A stretch of 64,000 bases of DNA from an uncultured Prevotellaceae bacterium (lineage in GTDB: Bacteria > Bacteroidota > Bacteroidia > Bacteroidales > Muribaculaceae): the NCBI GenBank assembly GCA_937916085.1, contig CALGGO010000112.1:1-64000 (forward strand). Reading direction: 5' to 3'. A program made the position numbers and the translations under genes. The notes beneath the pieces are model-generated. The model was not told the origin of the DNA and did not search any database. It was given only the letters and a program-made list of their open reading frames with translations. Shown here one piece after another: positions 25,465 to 32,721 of this stretch. Within the stretch, counting starts at the first letter, position 1. The number at the start of each line of letters is the position of its first letter.

Positions 25465-27312
25465 TTTAAACCAATTGGCTCTAATCAAGATGTTGCTCAC
25501 TGTCCAAGCCTGTTGCTGTGATTTGAGCAGTGGTGAGGTGCCGTGGGTGTCTTCGGTAGATTCGGCAACAGAACGCACGTCGTAGCGCAGCAAGCTGTGT
25601 CCCAGCCCTTTCCACTTATAGTCGTTAAGCCCCATCACGTCGAGCAGAGTGGGGTAGATGTCGATTTGCCCTATGGGGCCATTTATGAGTTTGCCTTGCC
25701 CGCCATTAATGACGATAAACACACATTCGTTGCCGTTCTCACTTATCGACGGGCGTCCGTTTGGCTCGTCATCCACCAGCTCGTTATGGTCGCTGGCGAT
25801 GACTATCACGCTGTTGTCGTAGAGCCCCGACTGCTTAAGGCTCTCAAGGAAGATGCCAAGTTTCATGTCGAAGTAGTGAGTCTTCTCTAGATAGTTGCGC
25901 ACATTCTGGGTGTATTTCTTGCTCGCCGAAATCCATGTGGCAGGCTCGAAGTCGTAGTTGTAGGGGCTGTGCATCAGGCCAGTGAAGATTTGCACCATAA
26001 AGTTCCCGCCGATGGTGGACACATATTTTTCGGCAAATTCCATCACCACCTTATCAAGATTGTAGTTGGCGGCTTCAAGCTCTTCTTCCAATTCGGGATG
26101 GTGATATAGCTCATCAAAGCCGTAGGCTGCCGACATGTTCTCCACATTCCACAGGCTAGACTCGTCGCCGCAAATCTCCACTGCCTTATATCCTCGCTGC
26201 TTGAGCGCTTTGACGAGCGACGGGAAGGTGCGGTTGCTGTATTCCATCGCCACCGAGCAGTCGATCATGGGCAAGAGCCCCGTCTGGTACATGAACTTGC
26301 CATCGCTGGAATGGCCGTTCTTGACCTGCGCGATGACGTTCAGGCATACGATGTTGGCGCTATCGGCAGCGAGACTGTTGAGGGTTGGGGTCACGGGCTT
26401 GCCGTCGATGTCGAGGTTCACCGCCCATGCGTTGAGCGACTCCACCATTATGAAGATGAGGTTGGGGCGCTCTATCGAGGTCTTGTAGCTGTTGTCGGTG
26501 TAGGTTGGGCAGTTGGTTTTGATGAAATTCTCGGCAAGTTGCTTCTCGTCGTCGCTCACGCCGGTGTCGATGCTTTTTATTAGCGAGAAGATGGCATAGC
26601 TCATCACGCCATTGTGCATGATATAATTAAGGTGGCGTCCACCTAACATTGAGTAGCGAGTGGTGAATGTGTCGCGCAGGCTGTCGTAGTTCTGACGATA
26701 AGTAAAATAGATGCAGGTGGTGATAATCAGGCGCAGCACCACAAAGGCTGCTATGGTTGCAGCAAACAGCCACCAGTGGCGCTTAGCGGTTTTTGTCGCT
26801 CGCTGCGCTCGTTGGTTTTGTCGCTCGCTGCGCTCGCTGGTTGTGTCACTCACTGTGCTCGCTGGTTGTGATGCTTTGCTGGTGTGGTGTTTCAGCCACC
26901 AGTGGTAGGCGTGCAGCACCAGCGGCATGAGCAGCACCATGAGCGATTTCTTAGAGATAGCCCCAATTGTGCTCTTGATAAGCGTTCCCGACACGTTCTT
27001 GAAGAGCAGGAACGACGAGAAGGGCATCACGTCGCGATAGGTGGGATAGTAGAGCAGCTGCGCGAAACTCCATATCGCCACCAGCCATAATATAATAAAG
27101 GTGTAGGTTCGTCTCCGCTTAATCACCCAGCACGGTGCGAGCAGCAGAATAGCGTCGGCAAGGTGGTTGAAGAATAGCTTGATGATAGGTTGTTCGGAGA
27201 ACGAGCCAAACTTGGTGTGGGTTATTATGATGCTCACAGTAAAGAGCATCGCTATAATCAACACCGCCGCGAGAATATAAAAACCGCTATTCTTATTAAA
27301 TACCTTGCGCAT
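25462..27312 (-). CDS. LTA-synthase-like membrane sulfatase/phosphoglycerol transferase
   Basis: A 616-residue inner-membrane protein of the alkaline phosphatase superfamily. Several N-terminal membrane spans (about 10-215) precede an extracytoplasmic sulfatase-fold domain (about 265-560): LIFIMVESLNAW, the nucleophile region NGHSSDGKF (Ser/Thr expected to carry the intermediate), FTGLMHSPYNY and VIVIASDHNE metal ligands. The substrate is unknown; Bacteroidota lack lipoteichoic acid, so it may modify a glycan or lipid head group. A cytoplasmic loop (about 147-172) is built from a threefold 25-bp DNA repeat. It lies 8 bases after lysS on the same strand. Confidence 0.85.
   Translation of the reverse strand: MRKVFNKNSGFYILAAVLIIAMLFTVSIIITHTKFGSFSEQPIIKLFFNHLADAILLLAPCWVIKRRRTYTFIILWLVAIWSFAQLLYYPTYRDVMPFSSFLLFKNVSGTLIKSTIGAISKKSLMVLLMPLVLHAYHWWLKHHTSKASQPASTVSDTTSERSERQNQRAQRATKTAKRHWWLFAATIAAFVVLRLIITTCIYFTYRQNYDSLRDTFTTRYSMLGGRHLNYIMHNGVMSYAIFSLIKSIDTGVSDDEKQLAENFIKTNCPTYTDNSYKTSIERPNLIFIMVESLNAWAVNLDIDGKPVTPTLNSLAADSANIVCLNVIAQVKNGHSSDGKFMYQTGLLPMIDCSVAMEYSNRTFPSLVKALKQRGYKAVEICGDESSLWNVENMSAAYGFDELYHHPELEEELEAANYNLDKVVMEFAEKYVSTIGGNFMVQIFTGLMHSPYNYDFEPATWISASKKYTQNVRNYLEKTHYFDMKLGIFLESLKQSGLYDNSVIVIASDHNELVDDEPNGRPSISENGNECVFIVINGGQGKLINGPIGQIDIYPTLLDVMGLNDYKWKGLGHSLLRYDVRSVAESTEDTHGTSPLLKSQQQAWTVSNILIRANWFK
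26788..26872. repeat. Intragenic 25-bp repeat, three copies, in the sulfatase gene
   Basis: Three consecutive units of TTTTGTCGCTCGCTGCGCTC plus about five bases, the third diverged, lie in frame within the region between membrane spans. They encode a basic/polar stretch (SERSERQNQRAQRATK) with no counterpart expected in the family. Confidence 0.8.
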
Positions 27313-27320
27313 TATTAAAA

Positions 27321-29060
27321 TTATGCATTATTCTTTGCTGCTTCCACCCATTGCTTGATGTCGTCGGGCATGGGGGTCTTGTAGCCGAGTTTGTATTTCT
27401 TGTTGATGTCGAGCAGGTCTTGGAAGAGTTTGCCGGGTTTCTCTAGTGCGCCGAGGGCTTCGACAGTCAGGAAGCCAGCCTTTTGGATAGGCGCTACCCA
27501 CTCGGCGGGGATGCCCAGCGCGGTGTAGGCCTCCTCCTTGTCGCGGTGCTGCACCTTCTCGGGGCGCATCTGCGGGAAGAGCATCACATCCTGGATGTAG
27601 CTGTTGCCAGTCATGAGCATGGTGAGGCGGTCGATGCCTATTCCTATTCCGCTCGTTGGTGGCATGCCATATTGCAGTGCGCGCAGGAAGTCTTGATCGA
27701 TAACCATTGCCTCGTCGTCGCCCTTGTCGGCGAGTCGCATCTGCTCCTTGAAGCGCTCCTCCTGGTCGAGGGGGTCGTTAAGCTCGCTGTAGGCGTTGGC
27801 GACCTCCTTGCCGTTTACCATCAGCTCGAAGCGCTCGGTGAGTCCTGGCTTGCTGCGGTGCATCTTGGTGAGTGGCGACATCTCCACGGGGTAGTCGATG
27901 ATGAAGGTGGGCTGTATGAATGTGCCCTCGCAGGTCTCACCGAAGATTTCGTCGATGAGTTTGCCCTTGCCCATTGTCTCGTCAACCTCGATGTTGAGCT
28001 TCTGAGCCACCTCGCGAATCTGTGCCTCGTCCATGCCGCTCAAGTCGTAGCCGGTCTTCTCCTTGATGGCGTCGAGGATGGGGAGGCGGCGGTAGGGAGC
28101 CTTGAAGCTGATGGTCTTGCCGTCGATGACGCTCTCGGTGGTGCCGTTCACGGCGATGCAAATCTTCTCTAGCAGCTGCTCGGTGAACGACATCATCCAG
28201 TTGTAGTCCTTATATTGCACATACAGCTCCATGCAGGTGAACTCTGGGTTGTGGTTGCGGTCCATACCCTCGTTGCGGAAGTTCTTGCCAATCTCATACA
28301 CGCCCTCGAAGCCGCCCACGATAAGGCGCTTCAAGTATAGCTCGGTGGCGATGCGCATATACATGTCGATGCCCAGCGCGTTGAAGTGCGTGATGAAGGG
28401 GCGCGCGCTGGCACCGCCGGCGATGGCTTGCAGGGTAGGGGTCTCGACCTCGGTGTAGCCCGCCTCGTCAAGCACCTGGCGCATGGTGCGCAGCACTGTG
28501 GCGCGCTTGAGGAAGGTGTCTTTCACTCCCTCGTTCACCACCAGATCGACGTAGCGCTGACGGTAGCGCAGCTCTGGGTCGTCGAAGGCGTCGTAGGTCA
28601 CGCCGTCCTTCACCTTGACGATGGGCAGTGGCTTGAGGCTCTTGCTCAGCACTTTGAGCGACTGGGCATGAACGCTTATCTCGCCAGTCTGTGTGCGGAA
28701 CACATAGCCCTCAATGCCCACGAAGTCGCCAATGTCGAGCAGTTTCTTGAACACCACGTTGTAGAGGTCTTTGTTCTCGTCGGGGCACAGGTCGTCGCGG
28801 CTGATATACACCTGTATGCGGCCCTTCGAGTCTTTAAGCTCCATGAACGACGCCTTGCCCATGATGCGGCGGCTCATGATGCGTCCTGCCACGCTCACTT
28901 GGCGAGGCTCCTCGTCGTCTTTGAAACTCGCCTTTATCTCGTCGCTCCAAGCGTTTACCACATACTCGGCGGCGGGATAAGGGTCGATTCCCAACTCACG
29001 CAACTGGTTCAGACTATTGCGCCTAACTATCTCTTGTTCACTAAGTTCTAAGATGTTCAT
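27321..29060 (-). CDS. lysS: Lysyl-tRNA synthetase, class II
   Basis: This enzyme charges tRNA-Lys. The 579-residue protein has an N-terminal OB-fold anticodon-binding domain (about 50-155), the class II catalytic core with motif 2 (FRNEGMDRNHNPEFT) and motif 3 (GIGIGIDRLTMLMT, about 478-491), and an extra C-terminal segment of about 70 residues common in Bacteroidota. The sulfatase gene follows 8 bases later. The apparent 5' leader is long (about 215 bases) and carries a CAA/TTG-rich inverted repeat. Confidence 0.97.
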   Translation of the reverse strand: MNILELSEQEIVRRNSLNQLRELGIDPYPAAEYVVNAWSDEIKASFKDDEEPRQVSVAGRIMSRRIMGKASFMELKDSKGRIQVYISRDDLCPDENKDLYNVVFKKLLDIGDFVGIEGYVFRTQTGEISVHAQSLKVLSKSLKPLPIVKVKDGVTYDAFDDPELRYRQRYVDLVVNEGVKDTFLKRATVLRTMRQVLDEAGYTEVETPTLQAIAGGASARPFITHFNALGIDMYMRIATELYLKRLIVGGFEGVYEIGKNFRNEGMDRNHNPEFTCMELYVQYKDYNWMMSFTEQLLEKICIAVNGTTESVIDGKTISFKAPYRRLPILDAIKEKTGYDLSGMDEAQIREVAQKLNIEVDETMGKGKLIDEIFGETCEGTFIQPTFIIDYPVEMSPLTKMHRSKPGLTERFELMVNGKEVANAYSELNDPLDQEERFKEQMRLADKGDDEAMVIDQDFLRALQYGMPPTSGIGIGIDRLTMLMTGNSYIQDVMLFPQMRPEKVQHRDKEEAYTALGIPAEWVAPIQKAGFLTVEALGALEKPGKLFQDLLDINKKYKLGYKTPMPDDIKQWVEAAKNNA

Positions 29061-29099
29061 ATTGTAGATTTTTGTTGTTTTATATAACTATTAATCGAT

Positions 29100-29289
29100 T
29101 CACAATTATCAAACAAGGAGAACAAAACCAGACAAAAACAACAATAAAATATTCTCGAAAACAAGTTTTTTGTTGAATTTGTTCCTCTTTGTTGAGTTTG
29201 TTTGATGATAACGCGAGTAAAAAATTCGTTGAATAGTCACTGTTTTATTATTATCTGTTCCATAACTACACATTTAGTTTGCAAAGATA
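29100..29289 (-). promoter_or_regulatory. lysS promoter and structured long leader
   Basis: On the minus strand TATCTTTG (29289 to 29282) is a good -7 box, giving a leader of about 215 bases. Within it a CAA-rich arm (about 29161-29204) can pair imperfectly with a TTG-rich arm (about 29110-29147); both ends share TCAAACAA. A similar structure lies at 32525-32636. Confidence 0.5.
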
Positions 29290-29305
29290 CAACTTTTTTA
29301 TGACT

Positions 29306-29554
29306 TTATTGCTTATTCTCCATTTCACGCATAAACTCGTCGGCTACATAAAGGTCGCCATATAGATAGAGCCCCGTTGATTTGTCGTGAAGAGCAGCAC
29401 AAGTCTCACTCTCATAAAACAGCTGAAGTGCCCTCACAGGCTCTATTTTCAATCGCTTGGCAAGTTCTATGGCAATCGCTCCAATGCGGTTACTCATTAT
29501 AATTTCCTGAACAACAGGAGATTTTGCTGGGTCTTCAGATACTCTCGGTTCCAT
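29306..29554 (-). CDS. Small protein, third gene of the DUF3990 operon
   Basis: An 82-residue cytoplasmic protein with a compact helical core (NRIGAIAIELAKRLKIEPVR, then LFYESETCAALHDKSTGLYL). It resembles small DUF3791-like or accessory proteins found next to DUF3990 genes; the exact family is uncertain. ATG 29554 overlaps the upstream gene by 20 bases. A later ATG at 29497, preceded by CAGGAAATTATA, has a better ribosome site and would give 63 residues. Overlap and strand place it in one operon with the putative ADP-ribosyltransferase, so a partner or antitoxin role is possible. Confidence 0.6.
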   Translation of the reverse strand: MEPRVSEDPAKSPVVQEIIMSNRIGAIAIELAKRLKIEPVRALQLFYESETCAALHDKSTGLYLYGDLYVADEFMREMENKQ

Positions 29555-30026
29555 CAAATAATAGATAATTATCGGTTATTTCTTGAGTGAGCAAGCACAT
29601 TTGGTTGTTGGGACTATGCACAGCCAACCTAGATAATGCAGTTCTCGAGTCCATTAATCCTGCCATAAAAAGATTTACAGTGTCAATAACCCTGTCATTG
29701 GCAATGCCTCCTTCAATATAATCATAATCTTTTGAAGGGTTTTCGCCTAATCGACTAGAGACAATAAACTCTAACCACTCTGAATCATAGGCCTTAAATA
29801 TTTTACATCTTGCATTTGCAAGAATCTCATCACGGCGGAGCAAATATTTGTTTAAAACAGGATTTGTCTTTCTTTTTCGGGCAACCAGTAAAGCCCATTC
29901 CGTAGCTTGCTTGCGTAAATCAGTGACATAAAACCCCTGTCCAAAGTCTAAATTTGGTCGTCCATACATGCCGATGGGGTGCTCAACTACGAGAGTGCTA
30001 CCATGATAAACTATAATGTTGCTCAT
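29535..30026 (-). CDS. DUF3990 protein, ADP-ribosyltransferase-like
   Basis: A 163-residue cytoplasmic protein. The N terminus IIVYHGS and the following FGQGFYVTDLRKQATEWA match the H-G-S/T and G-x-G-F-Y pattern of ADP-ribosyltransferase folds; from memory DUF3990 belongs to that clan. The C-terminal NNQMCLLTQEI may supply the third motif. ATG 30026 is chosen because GGAGGAGAAAAA lies just upstream and the start overlaps the previous stop as ATGA; the track's start at 30053 would sit inside the upstream gene. NAD use and target are not shown. Confidence 0.75.
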   Translation of the reverse strand: MSNIIVYHGSTLVVEHPIGMYGRPNLDFGQGFYVTDLRKQATEWALLVARKRKTNPVLNKYLLRRDEILANARCKIFKAYDSEWLEFIVSSRLGENPSKDYDYIEGGIANDRVIDTVNLFMAGLMDSRTALSRLAVHSPNNQMCLLTQEITDNYLLFDGTESI

Positions 30027-30262
30027 TTTTTCTCCTCCCATTTGTTTAAACATTCTATCAAGCCTTTTGCTATGTTATCACGGCTTTCACTATGGAGAAC
30101 TTCATAGTTTGGTAAAATATAATCATCTATCAACTTTACGCGTTTCATGCGCTCAAACACCGTCTTGTAGGATGTGCCCAAAACTCTTGCGGTAGCTTCA
30201 ATGCAAGTGGCGATGAATGCCATGAGTTCTTGCGTTTTTGATATTTGCAGTAAATTATCCAT
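30023..30262 (-). CDS. DUF3791-like small protein, first gene of the DUF3990 operon
   Basis: A 79-residue protein with the DUF3791 pattern: helical FIATCIEATARVLGTSYKTV, then LIDDYILPNYEVLHSESRDN. ATG 30262 is used because a start at 30289 would fall inside the promoter -7 box. Its TGA overlaps the next gene's ATG (ATGA), so translation is coupled. By position it could be an antitoxin or partner for the ADP-ribosyltransferase-like product, which is inference. Confidence 0.7.
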   Translation of the reverse strand: MDNLLQISKTQELMAFIATCIEATARVLGTSYKTVFERMKRVKLIDDYILPNYEVLHSESRDNIAKGLIECLNKWEEKK

Positions 30263-30283
30263 ATTATAGAGGTTTAAACTCAT

Positions 30284-30294
30284 CTGCAAAGATA
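30284..30294 (-). promoter_or_regulatory. Promoter of the DUF3791-DUF3990 operon
   Basis: On the minus strand GTATCTTTGCA contains the -7 box TATCTTTG. The transcript would start near 30280, about 18 bases before ATG 30262. Confidence 0.65.
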
Positions 30295-30320
30295 CAACTT
30301 TTTTTCACGACAGCAAAAAA

Positions 30321-30348
30321 AATGCACCTGCGGGGGTGCAGGTGCATT
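30321..30348 (-). terminator. Terminator of the 30.4-32.3 kb secreted protein gene
   Basis: AATGCACCTGC and GCAGGTGCATT form a perfect 11-bp stem with a six-base loop. On the minus strand an AT-rich run (TTTTTTTT) follows. Confidence 0.9.
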
Positions 30349-30370
30349 CTTTTAAAATATGTGAGAAGTA

Positions 30371-32293
30371 TTATTTAACGTACTTCTTGCCGTTCTGGAT
30401 ATAGATGCCAGTCTCGGGAACGCTCTTGAGCTCACGGCCCATGAGGTCGAAGATGCGGTTGTCGGTCTTGTCGGCAGCGATAGTGTCGATACCAGTTAAG
30501 TGCTTGGTAACCTTCAAAGCAAGACCACCTTCTTTCTCAGCTTGTGGCTCTAACAACTCGAAGTCGTAGGCACCAGCCTCATAGATGCGGAAGTTTGCAC
30601 CGTCAATAAGTTCGATTTCAACGCCCAGGAGCTCTTCGTTGATGTAGAAGAAGCCAACTTGGTTCTCGTCAACGCCGCCGTACCAAACAGTAGCACCTGT
30701 CTCGTCGAAGGTGATAACCTTGAACTCAGCCTCAGCCTCGAGAGCTACATTCTCAGCCTTGTTGTCAACGAACTCAATCATGCCATCAACTTGGCTCCAG
30801 CCATTGAAGGTACCTACCAGGTAGTAGCCGGCAGCATCCTCAGCGAGAGTGGTGAAGAGAGTGCTCTCGGTCCAGTCGGTCGACTTGTCGCCTTCCTCGT
30901 TAAATGCCATAACTTGTACCTCATATACTGTCTCGGGAGTCAGACCCTCGATAGTGTAAGGATTCTCAACGTTCTCGCAAAGAGTCCACTCTGCTGGCTC
31001 AACAGCGTCGGGAACCTCAACAGCGATGTTGTCGATGTAGATAGCCCACTGGTCGGTGCAGTCATAGTGACGGAAGGCGATAACGCCCATGCCCTCAAAT
31101 GCGCCCAGGTCGAGCTCGAAGCTCTCGGGATCAGTTCCAGCTGGCTGGATGAACTCAGAGATAGCAACGAACTCGTCGGTGCTCTCCCACTCGGGATTGT
31201 CGCACACGTAAACCATGATCTTGTCGGGATAAGAGCCACTTCGCTGCCAAGCGTCAAACTTGAGAGTGCCACCCAGTGGTACCTCTGGAGTGAACAGCCA
31301 GTTGTCGGGAGTCAGAGCCGAATAGTTGTAGAAGCTAGCGCTGTAGAAGCAAAGGTCGGTCTGTGCATCGTCAGTGTAAGCAAGACCCCATCCGTAGCCG
31401 TCTTGATCAGCGTCATAAACCATCCAACCCTCGTTGAGCTGATCCTCATAGGTGTCGATTGCGAGATCCCAGAGACGGTTCATCAAAGCAGGATCAGTCC
31501 AAGGACGCCAGCGCAGGTTCCAAGTAGCGTTGTTCTCGCCGGGAACCCAAGTAACCTCACCGGTGGTAGCGGTTGGAGTAACAGCTACGTCGGTAGGAAT
31601 GGTTGGTTCGGGAGTTACCACACCACCAGGATTAAAGGTGATGTCGTCGATGTTCAGGAAGAACATGTCGGTAACGTTGTGGTGAACGATAGCGAACTTA
31701 CCGGTCTGGCCTGCATAAGGAGCCAAATCATACTCATACTCAATATACTCGCCAGTAGCGGTCTTGTCGGTACCTACCTGAGTCCAGGTCTCACCGTCAA
31801 CGGTTACATAAACACCAAATACCTCAGAACAATAGTTAGCATCCTGACCCATAGCCCAGAACTTGAGAGCACCGCCCAGAGTGAGCTCGGGCGAAACCAG
31901 CCAGTTGTTGGGGGTGAGAGCGGCATAGCTGTCGTTGTCATAGCTTGCCGAAGCAATAAGACCCTCGCCTTCGTGAGCTGTCATGCGACCAGAGGTAAGA
32001 CCAGTGTTGTTGTAGTAAGTCCAGTTGAAGCCGTCGCCGTCCTTGTCCTCAGCAGTGAAAGGAGAGAGACCAGCATCAGCATCCTCAAAGTCCCAAACGT
32101 ACTCACCGTCACGGTTAGGCATAACAGCGTTGAGGGTGGTAACGTTGGCCTCTACAGCCTTAGGTGAAACGCCATTGCGAGTTGCCAAGTAGTTGGCTAC
32201 TCTGGGCTGTTGTTTCGCAATTGTTGTAGAAATCTTTGCGTTCATTGGCAATACGAGAAATGCCAATAACATCAGTAAAGTAATTTTTTTCAT
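30371..32293 (-). CDS. Secreted adhesin-like protein with two anchor-J domains, GTFNGW module and T9SS-type tail
   Basis: A 640-residue protein with a signal peptide (about 1-19). Two choice-of-anchor-J (cleaved-adhesin) domains at about 55-220 (WDFEDADAGLSP ... LTPNNWLVSPELTLGG ... FLNIDDITF) and 275-425 (DNWLFTPEVPLGGTLKF ... IYIDNIAVEV) flank and adjoin fibronectin-III-like strands. They are followed by the YLVGTFNGWSQ module (about 500-590) and a cargo-type tail (FDLMGREL ... GIYIQNGKKYVK). It is probably surface-attached or released through T9SS. The target is unknown. The promoter is at 32347-32354 on this strand. Confidence 0.8.
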   Translation of the reverse strand: MKKITLLMLLAFLVLPMNAKISTTIAKQQPRVANYLATRNGVSPKAVEANVTTLNAVMPNRDGEYVWDFEDADAGLSPFTAEDKDGDGFNWTYYNNTGLTSGRMTAHEGEGLIASASYDNDSYAALTPNNWLVSPELTLGGALKFWAMGQDANYCSEVFGVYVTVDGETWTQVGTDKTATGEYIEYEYDLAPYAGQTGKFAIVHHNVTDMFFLNIDDITFNPGGVVTPEPTIPTDVAVTPTATTGEVTWVPGENNATWNLRWRPWTDPALMNRLWDLAIDTYEDQLNEGWMVYDADQDGYGWGLAYTDDAQTDLCFYSASFYNYSALTPDNWLFTPEVPLGGTLKFDAWQRSGSYPDKIMVYVCDNPEWESTDEFVAISEFIQPAGTDPESFELDLGAFEGMGVIAFRHYDCTDQWAIYIDNIAVEVPDAVEPAEWTLCENVENPYTIEGLTPETVYEVQVMAFNEEGDKSTDWTESTLFTTLAEDAAGYYLVGTFNGWSQVDGMIEFVDNKAENVALEAEAEFKVITFDETGATVWYGGVDENQVGFFYINEELLGVEIELIDGANFRIYEAGAYDFELLEPQAEKEGGLALKVTKHLTGIDTIAADKTDNRIFDLMGRELKSVPETGIYIQNGKKYVK

Positions 32294-32669
32294 AAAAAAT
32301 GAATTAAATTGGTTAATAAATAAAGGATAACTGTAAAATTATTCTGCAAATATAGGCATTTTTTCCTAAACAACCAAAAAAAACAGCTATATAAATGAAA
32401 ATAGTGGGTGTTTTTTTATACTTTAAAAAGCACTATTCACAGTGAAAAATAGTGCATTTAACCTAAATTGGTCATTAGGCGACGATAGGTAACTATTCGG
32501 CGATTTTGCTATCCTACCTTCACTTCAATCAAACAAGACACCGTTATAAATAACAACAAAGACAACAAGTTAACAACAAGCACAACAATTTTTTTGTTGT
32601 TCAAGTTGTTTGAAAGTTGTAAAAGTTGTTTGAAAATATTCTTTGTAGGCTTTGTTTCTAGCATAAATC

Positions 32670-32690
32670 CTAATGACCGATTTGGGATAA
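32670..32690 (+). repeat. Dispersed 21-bp repeat, copy 2
   Basis: Identical to 16614-16634. Its TTTG (32681-32684) is positioned as the -33 box of the aroA promoter. Confidence 0.8.
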
Positions 32691-32712
32691 TTGAAATTTT
32701 TTGCTATCTTTG
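32681..32712 (+). promoter_or_regulatory. aroA promoter
   Basis: -33 TTTG (32681-32684) and -7 TATCTTTG (32705-32712) are spaced 20 bases. The predicted transcript start (about 32718) is only a few bases before ATG 32722, so the mRNA would be almost leaderless. Confidence 0.65.
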
Positions 32713-32721
32713 CCCTCGGTT

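Larger units (their letters stand above)
32294..32721. other. 428-base divergent intergenic region
   Basis: No gene is seen. It holds, in order, the leftward promoter -7 box TATATTTG (32354 to 32347, minus) for the secreted protein gene, an inverted diverged copy of the dispersed repeat (32463-32478), a CAA/TTG-rich imperfect hairpin (32525-32636), a full copy of the dispersed repeat (32670-32690) and the aroA promoter (32681-32712). Confidence 0.7.

Noticed and set aside
29061..29289. T-box riboswitch before lysS
   Set aside because: No T-box core sequence or specifier loop is visible, and T-boxes are essentially a Gram-positive device.
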